The translations under genes and the position numbers were made by a program. From NCBI GenBank assembly GCA_016463365.1, contig JAEMRJ010000083.1:1-10486 (forward strand): a stretch of DNA of 10,486 bases, read 5' to 3'. Of the stretch, positions 1-6,716 are shown one piece after another (position 1 is the first letter of the stretch; each line of letters opens with the position of its first letter). Below the pieces are notes generated by a model that was not told where the DNA came from, ran no database searches, and worked only from the letters and a program-made list of their open reading frames with translations. Origin of the DNA: Thermoleophilaceae bacterium (GTDB taxonomy: Bacteria; Actinomycetota; Thermoleophilia; Solirubrobacterales; JACPNS01).

Positions 1-467
1 TCATGCAGACGTTTGACAACACCCGCCCGCTGGTCGCCGCGATGGCGCTCGGCGTTGCCCGCGCGTCGCTCGACGAGCTGCGCAAGCTGCTCGAAGCGAA
101 CGGCTTTGAGATCGATTACGACAAGCCCGCCGCCTACCAGCCCGGTGCGGTCGCCGAGTTCATCGAACTCGAGGCCGACTGGGAGGCATCCAAGTTGCTC
201 ACGATGGAAGCTGCGTGGATGGCAGACAACCGCAAGCCCAACTCTGTCCAGGCCTCGATGGCCAAGGCCAAGGCCGGCCGCTGCGGCACTGACATCACGT
301 TGCGCGCGGTAAAACTGGCGGGCAGCGTCGGCTACTCCGAGAACTCACTGCTCGAGAAGTGGTCGCGCGACTCGAAGATTCTTGACATCTTCGAAGGCAC
401 GCAGCAGATTCAGTTGCTGATCATCGCGCGCCAGCTGCTCGGCCTGTCTTCGTCACAACTCAAGTAA
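1..467 (+). CDS. acyl-CoA dehydrogenase, C-terminal part (5' end outside window)
   Basis: This is the C-terminal alpha-helical domain of a FAD-dependent acyl-CoA dehydrogenase, which makes the trans-2-enoyl-CoA in the first step of fatty-acid beta-oxidation. The first complete codon is at 3. The frame is open to the window edge, so the ATG at 3 is probably an internal Met. Near the start is FDNTRPLVAA, the equivalent of the FDKTRPVVAAGAVG segment of medium-chain acyl-CoA dehydrogenase. Near the end is ILDIFEGTQQIQ, whose Glu (codon 393-395) aligns with the catalytic base Glu of the family's YEGT motif. The RKxFG flavin-contact motif normally found about 25 residues after the TRP segment is not visible; the stretch there is unrelated (DYDKPAAYQPGAV). 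From memory the fragment resembles actinobacterial FadE23/FadE24-type proteins, some of which work as heteromers, but this is not established here. A thiolase gene follows after 34 nt, consistent with an operon. Confidence 0.9.
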   Translation, partial: MQTFDNTRPLVAAMALGVARASLDELRKLLEANGFEIDYDKPAAYQPGAVAEFIELEADWEASKLLTMEAAWMADNRKPNSVQASMAKAKAGRCGTDITLRAVKLAGSVGYSENSLLEKWSRDSKILDIFEGTQQIQLLIIARQLLGLSSSQLK

Positions 468-501
468 CTACACGCCCCCTCTTCACAAGGAGAACTCCAA
501 G

Positions 502-1788
502 ATGGCTGCCAGCAAGGCTCCGCGCCCCGTTTGGGTGATCGGTGGCAACCGCATTCCTTTCGTGCGGTCCAACGCTCAGTACGCGCACGCATCAAACCAG
601 GACATGTTCACAGCGGCCGTCGACGGTCTGGCGGACCGTTACGGCCTGGCCGGTGAGCGCATCGGCGACTTCGCCGGCGGAGCGGTCCTGAAGTTCGCCC
701 GCGAGCTCAACCTCTCGCGTGAGGTCGTGCTCAGCAGCAAGCTCTCGCCTGAGACGCCGGCCTTCGACGTCGGTCAGGCCTGCGGAACGGGACTCGAAGC
801 CGCAATCCTGATCTCCAACAAGATTGCGCTCGGACAGATCGACAGCGGCATCGCCGGTGGAACCGACACGACCTCCGATGCTCCGATCGAGCTCAACGAG
901 GACCTGCGTCAGATCCTGATGGACGTGAACCGCATCAAGGACCCCAAGAAGCAGGCGCTCACCCTGCTCAAGAAGTTTCGCCCGGGCATGGTCAAGCCTG
1001 AGATTCCGGTCAACCGCGAGGTCCGCACGGGCCTCGGGATGGGCGACCACACGGCGATCACCGCCAAGGAGTGGAACGTCTCACGCGAAGACCAGGACGA
1101 GCTGACGTTCAACTCGCATCGCAACCTCGCTGCCGCCTGGGAGTCGGGCTGGCAGGACGACATGGTCACGCCGTACCTCGGCGTCGAGATCGACGGCAAC
1201 CTGCGCGCTGACACCTCGATGGAGAAGCTCGCCAAGCTGAAGCCGGCTTTTGGCGGCAAAGACGGCACGATGACGGCAGCCAACTCGACTCCGCTGTCAG
1301 ACGGCGCCTCTGCGGTGCTGCTGGGCACGGAAGAGTGGGCCAATGAGCGCGGCCTTCCGCTGCGCGCGCGTTTCGTCGACGCCGAGACCTCGGCCGTCGA
1401 CTTCGTCGTCAAGCAGGAAGGACTGCTGCTTGCCCCGGTCTACGCCGTGCCGCGTCTGCTGGCGCGCAACGGCCTCACCCTGCAGGACTTTGACTTCTAC
1501 GAGATCCACGAGGCGTTCGCAGCGCAGACGCTCGCGACCCTGAAGGCATGGGAGGACGAGGCCTTCTGCAAGAACCGCCTCGGCCTGGACGCGCCGCTCG
1601 GATCGATCGACCGTGCAAAACTGAACGTCAAGGGCGGCTCACTCGCAGCCGCCCACCCGTTCGCCGCAACCGGCGGACGTATCGTCGCCAACCTCGCCAA
1701 GCTGCTCGAAGAGAAGGGCTCCGGCCGCGGATTGATCTCAATCTGCGCAGCCGGTGGCCAGGGCGTTGTAGCCATCCTCGAGCGTTAG
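502..1788 (+). CDS. fadA2: acetyl-CoA C-acyltransferase (thiolase), FadA2/FadI type
   Basis: This 428-residue thiolase cleaves 3-oxoacyl-CoA with CoA, or runs the reverse Claisen condensation; it is the last step of beta-oxidation and is cytoplasmic. All catalytic elements are visible: the nucleophilic Cys94 in VGQACGTGLEA, the HEAFAAQ motif with His336 (FadI/trifunctional-beta style; biosynthetic thiolases have NEAF), His385 in GGSLAAAHPFAATGGR, and the second Cys415 in SICAAGGQG. The length fits the FadI/FadA2 branch, slightly longer than the roughly 390-residue biosynthetic thiolases. The ATG at 502 follows an AAGGAG at 487-492 and the protein begins just before the conserved (V/I)xGxRIPF segment, so the start is secure. 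In M. tuberculosis, fadA2 lies beside fadE5, fabG4 and htdX (known family context, from memory); here the equivalent genes are all on one strand. The symbol is by similarity and context; the thiolase function itself is certain. Confidence 0.93.
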   Translation: MAASKAPRPVWVIGGNRIPFVRSNAQYAHASNQDMFTAAVDGLADRYGLAGERIGDFAGGAVLKFARELNLSREVVLSSKLSPETPAFDVGQACGTGLEAAILISNKIALGQIDSGIAGGTDTTSDAPIELNEDLRQILMDVNRIKDPKKQALTLLKKFRPGMVKPEIPVNREVRTGLGMGDHTAITAKEWNVSREDQDELTFNSHRNLAAAWESGWQDDMVTPYLGVEIDGNLRADTSMEKLAKLKPAFGGKDGTMTAANSTPLSDGASAVLLGTEEWANERGLPLRARFVDAETSAVDFVVKQEGLLLAPVYAVPRLLARNGLTLQDFDFYEIHEAFAAQTLATLKAWEDEAFCKNRLGLDAPLGSIDRAKLNVKGGSLAAAHPFAATGGRIVANLAKLLEEKGSGRGLISICAAGGQGVVAILER

Positions 1789-1797
1789 GAGTCCAAC

Positions 1798-3159
1798 ATG
1801 CCAACTGACAAGTACGCAGAGTTCGTCCGTGGTCCCGTCGGCGGCTTCATCGCGCCGAAGGTCGGCCTGCCCCAACCCACAAAACTCGAGCGCTACAAGA
1901 AGGGTCAGCCGGTTCTCGACGGCAAGGCGTTCATCGGCGCAGCGCCCGGCGGGCGCATCGGCGAGTCGCTGGTGGCCGCACTGAAAAGCTCGAACGTCGA
2001 GTTCGACTACTCAGAGCCCGGCATCGCCCCCGAAGGTGAAGACCGTTACAAGGCACTCGTCTTCGACGCGACCGGCATCACGGACTCGACTCAGCTTGAA
2101 GAACTCTGGCGATTTTTTCACCCGACGATTCGCCGCGTCAAGTCCTGCGGCCGCGTGGTCGTGCTCGGCACGCAGCCCGAACTCACCGGCAGCGCGCGTG
2201 AGGCAACCGCTCAGCGTGCGCTCGAAGGCTTCACCCGCGCGGTCGGCAAAGAGATCCGCAAGGGATCTGCCGTGAACCTGGTCTACGTCGCGCCGGGCGC
2301 CGAGGACCAGATCGAAAGCACTCTGCGTTTTTTCCTTTCGCCGCGCTGCGCGTACGTGTCTGGACAGGTCGCCCGCATCACCGCGTCGATCGGCGGAGAT
2401 GCCGGCGAGATCGACTGGAACATGCCGCTTGCCGGAAAGGTCGCGCTGGTCACCGGAGCGTCCCGCGGAATCGGAGCGTCGATCTCAGAGACGCTCGCGC
2501 GTGATGGCGCGCACGTGATCGGGCTCGACATTCCGCCGCTCAAGGACGACCTCGAAAAGCTGATGTCAAAGCTGGGTGGGTCCTCGATCGTCGAAGACAT
2601 CACGGCCGACGACGCGCCGAAGGTGATCGCCGACTTCCTTGAGACGCATCACAGCGGCGTCGACATCGTCGTGCACAACGCCGGTGTCACCAAGGACAAG
2701 ACGCTCGGACGCATGGATCAGGACAAGTGGTCGGTCCTGATGGACATCAACCTTTCCTCCGAGGAGCGCATCAATGATGAGCTGCTCGCGCGCAACCTGG
2801 TCAGGGCCAACGGGCGTGTGATCTGCGTCTCTTCGATGAGCGGGATCGCCGGCGGCGCTGGTCAGACCAACTACTCGACCTCCAAGGCCGGCGTCATCGG
2901 CCTCGTACAGTCGACCGCTCCGGCGTGGGCCGAGCAGAACGTGACGATCAACGCCGTCGCGCCGGGCTTCATCGAGACGCAGATGACCGCAGCGATGCCG
3001 CTGGGGCCGCGCGAAGTCGGCCGCCGCATGAACTCGATGCAGCAGGGTGGTCTTCCGATCGACGTGGCCGAAGGGATCGCCTGGTACGCAAGCCCGGCGT
3101 CCACCGGCCTCACCGCCAACGTCGTCCGCGTCTGCGGTCAGATGCTGATCGGCGCATAA
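1798..3159 (+). CDS. fabG4: two-domain 3-oxoacyl-ACP/CoA reductase, FabG4 (high-molecular-weight FabG) type
   Basis: This 453-residue short-chain dehydrogenase interconverts 3-oxoacyl and (3R)-hydroxyacyl thioesters using NAD(P)H. Residues about 1-205 form the extra N-terminal domain typical of FabG4 (a degenerate Rossmann/flavodoxin-like fold); its GFIAPKVGLPQPTKLERY opening is characteristic of actinobacterial members. The catalytic SDR domain starts near 209: TGASRGIG (219-226) binds the cofactor, HNAG (293-296) is the structural motif, and Asn318, Ser346, Tyr359 and Lys363 (in NYSTSK) complete the catalytic tetrad with normal spacing. The C-terminus ends VRVCGQMLIGA, also a family hallmark. 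The M. tuberculosis relative (Rv0242c) prefers NADH and works with acyl-CoA substrates. The start ATG follows AGGAG at 1787-1791, which overlaps the thiolase stop codon (1786-1788), so translation is probably coupled. No defect is visible. Confidence 0.92.
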   Translation: MPTDKYAEFVRGPVGGFIAPKVGLPQPTKLERYKKGQPVLDGKAFIGAAPGGRIGESLVAALKSSNVEFDYSEPGIAPEGEDRYKALVFDATGITDSTQLEELWRFFHPTIRRVKSCGRVVVLGTQPELTGSAREATAQRALEGFTRAVGKEIRKGSAVNLVYVAPGAEDQIESTLRFFLSPRCAYVSGQVARITASIGGDAGEIDWNMPLAGKVALVTGASRGIGASISETLARDGAHVIGLDIPPLKDDLEKLMSKLGGSSIVEDITADDAPKVIADFLETHHSGVDIVVHNAGVTKDKTLGRMDQDKWSVLMDINLSSEERINDELLARNLVRANGRVICVSSMSGIAGGAGQTNYSTSKAGVIGLVQSTAPAWAEQNVTINAVAPGFIETQMTAAMPLGPREVGRRMNSMQQGGLPIDVAEGIAWYASPASTGLTANVVRVCGQMLIGA

Positions 3160-3169
3160 GGAGAATCTG

Positions 3170-4033
3170 ATGAGCAACGTTGAGATGAAGAGCGCCCCCG
3201 GCGCCGGCGGTCTGTACTTCAAGGCCGCCATCGGCATGACCCCGTTGGCCGGCACCCGCAAAAAGGATCTGCCGGACACAGTCGTCTCGCTCGAAGCGCA
3301 GCCGGTGGACCTCGACCGCCTGGCCGCTTTCGGGCGCGTGACCGAGCACACCCTGACGGGCAGCCTGCCGCCGATCTTCTTCAACGTGCTCTCGATGCCG
3401 CTGCAGCTCAAACTGATGACGGGTGACGGATTTCCGTTTCCCGTGATCGGTCTGGTGCACGTGAACAACCGCATCGAGCAGTCACGACGCGTCGACGCCG
3501 CCGAACCGCTGGGGCTTTCAGTGCGAGCCCAGGATCTGCGTCCCCACGCGAAGGGCCGCCAGTTCGACGTGATCACAGAAGCGCGAGTGGGCGACGAGCT
3601 CGTCTCCAGGGCGACCAGCACCTACCTGCGCATCGGAAAACCCTCTGATCAAGTCGCTGCCGAAAAGGCCGAGGAGATCGATTTTTCCGCGCTGCCGCAG
3701 GTTTCAACCTGGTCGCTTCCGGGCGATCTGGGTCGCCGCTACGCAGCGGTCTCGGGCGATCGCAATCCGATCCACATGCACAACCTCTCGGCCAAGGCGT
3801 TTGGTTTTCCGAAGGCCATCGCACACGGCATGTGGACCAAGGCGCGTGCCCTGGCCGCGATCGACAACAAGCTTCCCGACGCCTTCGTCGTGGATGCGGC
3901 GTTCAAGCGACCGATTCTGCTGCCGTCGAAGGTCGGCTTCCACGTGGCCGAAGTGCCCGATGGCCTGAATTTCAGCGTGCGCAACGCCAAGAAGGGCACC
4001 CCGCACGTTGACGGCACGACCCGCGCTGCCTGA
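3170..4033 (+). CDS. htdX: MaoC-like (3R)-hydroxyacyl dehydratase / enoyl hydratase, HtdX type
   Basis: This 287-residue double-hotdog hydratase 2 family protein catalyses reversible hydration of trans-2-enoyl thioesters to (3R)-hydroxyacyl thioesters. The C-terminal half holds the family signature YAAVSGDRNPIHMH with catalytic Asp197 and His202, followed by GFPKAIAHGMWT (212-223), which forms the active-site overhang. The N-terminal half (about 15-160) looks like the degenerate hotdog repeat that provides substrate-tunnel space, as in HtdX and eukaryotic hydratase 2. The start codon follows AAGGAG at 3158-3163, whose first two bases are the last two of the preceding stop codon, so it is very likely in the same transcript as the reductase. 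Chemically it sits between the dehydrogenase and the reductase of this operon and gives the R-stereoisomer that a FabG-type enzyme uses. A MaoC-family assignment is secure; the name HtdX rests on similarity plus gene order. Confidence 0.9.
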   Translation: MSNVEMKSAPGAGGLYFKAAIGMTPLAGTRKKDLPDTVVSLEAQPVDLDRLAAFGRVTEHTLTGSLPPIFFNVLSMPLQLKLMTGDGFPFPVIGLVHVNNRIEQSRRVDAAEPLGLSVRAQDLRPHAKGRQFDVITEARVGDELVSRATSTYLRIGKPSDQVAAEKAEEIDFSALPQVSTWSLPGDLGRRYAAVSGDRNPIHMHNLSAKAFGFPKAIAHGMWTKARALAAIDNKLPDAFVVDAAFKRPILLPSKVGFHVAEVPDGLNFSVRNAKKGTPHVDGTTRAA

Positions 4034-4052
4034 TCGACGGTAGATTGACGCC

Positions 4053-4700
4053 ATGAGAATTGGCGTTTTCGGAACGGGGATGGTCGGCGACGCGCTTTCG
4101 AAGGCGCTATCCGAGCACGGGCACGAGGTGACGGTCGGGGCGCGAAGCGCAGATTCCGATTCGCTTCAGAGGTTTGCCGACGAGGGTCTGTTGACGGGTT
4201 CGTTCGCGGATGCGGCGATCACGTCTGAGCTGGTCTTCAACGCGACCAACGGGAATCACTCGGCCGAGGCCGTCGCCTCGGCTGCCGCAGAGCTTGAGGG
4301 CAAGACGTTGATCGACGTCTCAAACCGGCTCGACCACGCGCGGGGCATGGCCGCGGCCGCGCTGGCCTCGAATGAGAACTCTGTTGCTGGCGAGCTGCAG
4401 GCGGCGGCGCCGGGCGCGCGGGTCGTGAAGTCGCTGAACACGATGAACTGCTCCGTGATGGTTGATCCGTCGCTCGTCCCCGGGGATCACGTGGTGTTCT
4501 TGAGCGGCGATTCCGCAGAGGCCAAGTCGGAGACTTCGGCGCTGCTCACTGAGTTCGGTTGGCGCGACGGGCAGATCGTCGACCTGGGCGGTCTGGAGAC
4601 CGCGACCGGCCCGGAGATGCTCATGCAACTCTGGCTCGACGTGATGGTCTCGCGCGGCGGCGCAGGCGCCGGTCCGTTCAATTTCGCGATCAACAGCTGA
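4053..4700 (+). CDS. NAD(P)-binding oxidoreductase of the F420-dependent NADP reductase-like family
   Basis: This 215-residue protein has an N-terminal Rossmann fold starting MRIGVFGTGMVG (GxGxxG at 7-12), followed by TVGARSADS, where the Arg and Ser after the second strand are of the type that bind the 2'-phosphate of NADP(H). The segments LVFNATNG and KTLIDVSN are the later strands of the fold, and VKSLNTM is the family's central helix/strand motif. Such proteins (YqaD/Fno-like, COG2085) include true F420H2:NADP oxidoreductases but also many reductases of unknown substrate, so F420 use is only an inference. The SD is weak; the gene starts 20 nt after the hydratase gene and may ride on its transcript, though it is not an obvious lipid enzyme. 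The next gene begins 5 nt after its stop. Confidence 0.82.
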   Translation: MRIGVFGTGMVGDALSKALSEHGHEVTVGARSADSDSLQRFADEGLLTGSFADAAITSELVFNATNGNHSAEAVASAAAELEGKTLIDVSNRLDHARGMAAAALASNENSVAGELQAAAPGARVVKSLNTMNCSVMVDPSLVPGDHVVFLSGDSAEAKSETSALLTEFGWRDGQIVDLGGLETATGPEMLMQLWLDVMVSRGGAGAGPFNFAINS

Positions 4701-4705
4701 TCAGA

Positions 4706-5359
4706 ATGAGCCGGGTTCGCGTGCACAACCTGTCCGTCTCGCTTGACGGCTTCGGTACCGGCGAGGGCCAGACACTCGACGAGCCGTTCGGTCACGCAGG
4801 CCACCGACTGCTCGGCTGGGCGCTCGGTACCCGCACCTTTCAGACTCAGATCCATGGCGGCGACGGCGGATCGTCAGGCGTGGACGAGGCGTTTGCGAGC
4901 AACTGGGCCAAGGGCATCGGTGCAGAGATCATGGGCCGCAACAAGTTCGGGCCGCAGCGTGGTCCGTGGACGGACCAGGAGTGGAAGGGCTGGTGGGGTG
5001 ACAATCCCGTCTTCCACACGCCCGTGTTCGTGCTGACTCACCACCCGCGCCCCTCGATCGAGATGGAGGGCGGCACTACATTCCACTTCCTGGATGCCTC
5101 GCCGGAGGAAGCGCTCGCGGCGGCGCGCGAGGCGGCCGGCGGCCTGGACGTTCGGATCGGCGGAGGCCCGACCACCGTGCGCGAGTTCCTGGCGGCAGAT
5201 CTGGTGGACCACATGCACGTCGCGATCGCGCCGATCGTCCTTGGGCGCGGCGAGCGACTGTGGGACGGGCTGGAGGGTCTCGAGGAACGCTTCGAGATTG
5301 AGGCGGTCGCCTCGCCCAGCGGCGCCACGCACCTGACATTCGAGCGCAAACCGCGCTGA
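4706..5359 (+). CDS. dihydrofolate reductase-family (RibD C-terminal-like) protein
   Basis: This 217-residue DHFR/RibD-C family protein is a likely NADPH-dependent reductase of unknown substrate. The N-terminus has the VHNLSVSLDGFGTG strand-loop typical of the actinobacterial group in which SxDG follows the first strand. AEIMGRNKFGP (about residue 73 on) is the conserved middle helix/loop. The NADPH-binding GGGPTTVREFL begins at residue 152, and VDHMHVAIAPIVLGRGERLW is the usual C-terminal strand pair. The frame stays open upstream to 4559, but those 49 codons overlap the previous gene and read as arginine-rich shadow sequence. The ATG at 4706 puts the conserved strand at the very N-terminus, 5 nt after the preceding stop, which implies translational coupling because no good SD is present. 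It ends 16 nt before the stop codon of the convergent anti-sigma gene. Confidence 0.85.
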   Translation: MSRVRVHNLSVSLDGFGTGEGQTLDEPFGHAGHRLLGWALGTRTFQTQIHGGDGGSSGVDEAFASNWAKGIGAEIMGRNKFGPQRGPWTDQEWKGWWGDNPVFHTPVFVLTHHPRPSIEMEGGTTFHFLDASPEEALAAAREAAGGLDVRIGGGPTTVREFLAADLVDHMHVAIAPIVLGRGERLWDGLEGLEERFEIEAVASPSGATHLTFERKPR

Positions 5360-5375
5360 TGAACCTTTGCAGGCG

Positions 5376-6095
5376 CTAGTTCAGGGTGCCGCGCAGGACC
5401 GAGACACCGGAGTGGGTCGGCTTGCCGTTGGTCGGCTGCAGTGAGATGTCGACCACGGGGAAACGGTCTGTCGCAACGGCCACGGGAAGATCAAGCGTGG
5501 TTGACCCGTCGGATCCGACGCGGAAGGTTCCCAGGCTGATGAAGCCGTCTTCCGGATCCATCAGCCAGGCCTCGTAGAAGTCGTCGGCACGGTTGACCGG
5601 CAGTCCGCTGATCTTCAGCCGGATCGTCTGCCCGCCCTGCTTGACGATCGCTTCGCCACGCGCAGCGGGGTCAACATTGCTCACCGGACTCAGGCTTGCC
5701 TGAGTCACGACCGGGCCGAACGGGTCCGAGCTGTTGTCGCCGCCGGAAAGCATTCCGACGCCGACACCGGCGACGAAGATCGCCAACACTGCTGCAAATG
5801 CGAGCGCGGGCCGGAGCGCGAAGGAGCCGCTGAAAAAGTCTTTGAACCGGCTGTTGCGCGCAGGCTTCGGAGCAGACTGTGCCGGTGCCGAGCGATCCAG
5901 CTGGAGCGGCGGCGCGTCGACCTGGTCCCAGGCTTCTGCCGGCAGCTTCTCAAGGGTCGCGACCAGGGGTGAGAGCCCGGCCAACTCGGCGGAGAGCTGC
6001 GGATCCTGCTCGATCTCACGCAACAGGTCCAGCTGCTCGGCTTCGGGCAGCTCGCCGAACAGATAGTCATTGAGAATTTCGTTGCGATCCCTCAT
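5376..6095 (-). CDS. membrane anti-sigma factor with RskA-like extracytoplasmic domain
   Basis: This 239-residue protein is predicted to hold the adjacent ECF sigma factor at the membrane. Residues 1-50 form the cytoplasmic anti-sigma helix region (DYLFGELPEAEQ at 10-21 matches the first helix of anti-sigma domains). Residues 51-92 are a Pro/Ala-rich linker, and 94-116 form a single hydrophobic membrane helix (ALAFAAVLAIFVAGVGVGML). The outer part (about 130-236) carries the AWLMDPEDGFISLGTF pattern of the RskA (anti-sigma-K) C-terminal domain. The protein has no cysteine, so the HxxxCxxC zinc motif of many anti-sigma factors is absent, arguing against thiol redox sensing. Release by proteolysis, as known for RskA, is more likely. 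The ATG at 6093-6095 overlaps the sigma stop codon (6092-6094) as ATGA, giving coupled 1:1 synthesis. Confidence 0.87.
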   Translation of the reverse strand: MRDRNEILNDYLFGELPEAEQLDLLREIEQDPQLSAELAGLSPLVATLEKLPAEAWDQVDAPPLQLDRSAPAQSAPKPARNSRFKDFFSGSFALRPALAFAAVLAIFVAGVGVGMLSGGDNSSDPFGPVVTQASLSPVSNVDPAARGEAIVKQGGQTIRLKISGLPVNRADDFYEAWLMDPEDGFISLGTFRVGSDGSTTLDLPVAVATDRFPVVDISLQPTNGKPTHSGVSVLRGTLN

Positions 6096-6712
6096 CGGAC
6101 TGACTCTTCCTCTTCGAGCAGTTCACGCATTCGACGCAGTCCGTCAACCATGCGCATCTTCACCGTACCCAGAGCTATGCCGCTCTCTTGGGCGATCTCG
6201 GTCTGCGACTTGCCCAGGTAGAACCGCGCTCGGAGCATGTCCGATTCTTCGCGCGGTAAACGCTGGAGCAACTGCGCAACCTGCCATTGATCGCCCAATG
6301 CACTTGTGAATCCGTCGCCATCGGTCATATCGGTTGGAAAGTTATCGTCGATTTCAACCGGTTCGGGTGTTCGCTTGCGCAAGAAGTCGATTGCCCGACT
6401 GCGCGCGATCTGCATAATCCACGTGAGCAGACTCGATCGCTCCGGGTCATATGAGTGCCCGCGCTTCCAGACCTCGGTGAAAACCTGCTGCTGCACATCC
6501 TCGGCGGAGCCCTCGTCGCGCAGTGTTCGGCGCAGGTAGCCAAAGACGATCCGCCCGTATTCGGCGTAGATCTTTGTGATCGCGTCCTCGCTGCCGTTTT
6601 TCAGGCCCGAAAGCACGATTGCGTCGATGTTGGAATTTTTTCCAACCGGTACGTGGTCCGACTCCGAATCACTGTTCGGCAGGCGGACAGCCTGAATCGA
6701 TCTGGAGGACAT
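6092..6712 (-). CDS. ECF (group IV) RNA polymerase sigma factor
   Basis: From the ATG at 6712 this is a 206-residue ECF sigma factor. Region 2 covers about residues 36-114: KIYAEYGRIVFGYLRR, then GSAEDVQQQVFTEVWKR (core-binding/-10 recognition helices) and SSLLTWIMQIARSRAIDFLRKR. A short acidic linker (119-135) is followed by region 4 (about 145-200): LPREESDMLRARFYLGKSQTEIA and the recognition helix ALGTVKMRMVDGLRRMREL. The pairing with an RskA-like anti-sigma is of the SigK/RskA kind. The frame is open upstream to a GTG at 7033, but that part runs antisense through a well-supported secreted-protein gene and is rejected. The start is uncertain: no SD precedes 6712, the first ~32 codons are less G/C-ending than the rest and include a rare AGA, and a GTG at 6616 would give a 174-residue protein starting just before region 2. 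Targets are unknown; the divergent secreted-protein genes are obvious candidates. Confidence 0.88.
   Translation of the reverse strand: MSSRSIQAVRLPNSDSESDHVPVGKNSNIDAIVLSGLKNGSEDAITKIYAEYGRIVFGYLRRTLRDEGSAEDVQQQVFTEVWKRGHSYDPERSSLLTWIMQIARSRAIDFLRKRTPEPVEIDDNFPTDMTDGDGFTSALGDQWQVAQLLQRLPREESDMLRARFYLGKSQTEIAQESGIALGTVKMRMVDGLRRMRELLEEEESVR
6629..6646. promoter_or_regulatory. perfect inverted repeat, possible operator or ECF promoter element
   Basis: GTTGGAA (6629-6635) and TTCCAAC (6640-6646) form a perfect 7-bp palindromic pair around TTTT, in an otherwise GC-rich region. It lies 71 nt upstream of the secreted-protein start at 6717, inside the weakly coding 5' part of the sigma gene. On the plus strand, GGAA at 6632-6635 is followed after 16 nt by CGTGG (6652-6656), which resembles the GGAAC/CGTC arrangement of ECF-dependent promoters. 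This is pattern matching only. A chance palindrome in the sigma coding sequence is a real alternative. Confidence 0.35.
6704..6708 (+). promoter_or_regulatory. ribosome binding site of the first secreted-protein gene
   Basis: GGAGG lies 8 nt before the ATG at 6717 and fixes that start. It falls within codons 2-3 of the divergent sigma gene if that gene starts at 6712, so the two 5' ends share these bases. Confidence 0.75.
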
Positions 6713-6716
6713 CACA

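Noticed and set aside
2566..3621. 351-codon minus-strand open frame
   Set aside because: It lies opposite the strongly supported reductase and hydratase genes and crosses their junction; no recognisable motif. Long antisense frames are expected at this GC content.
4559..4705. N-terminal extension of the DHFR-family protein
   Set aside because: The 49 codons overlap the end of the previous gene and encode Arg-rich shadow sequence; the conserved first strand begins right at the ATG at 4706.
5360..5383. Possible terminator between the DHFR-family gene and the anti-sigma gene
   Set aside because: Only a 5-bp TGAAC/GTTCA pairing with a 14-nt loop is visible, too weak to call.
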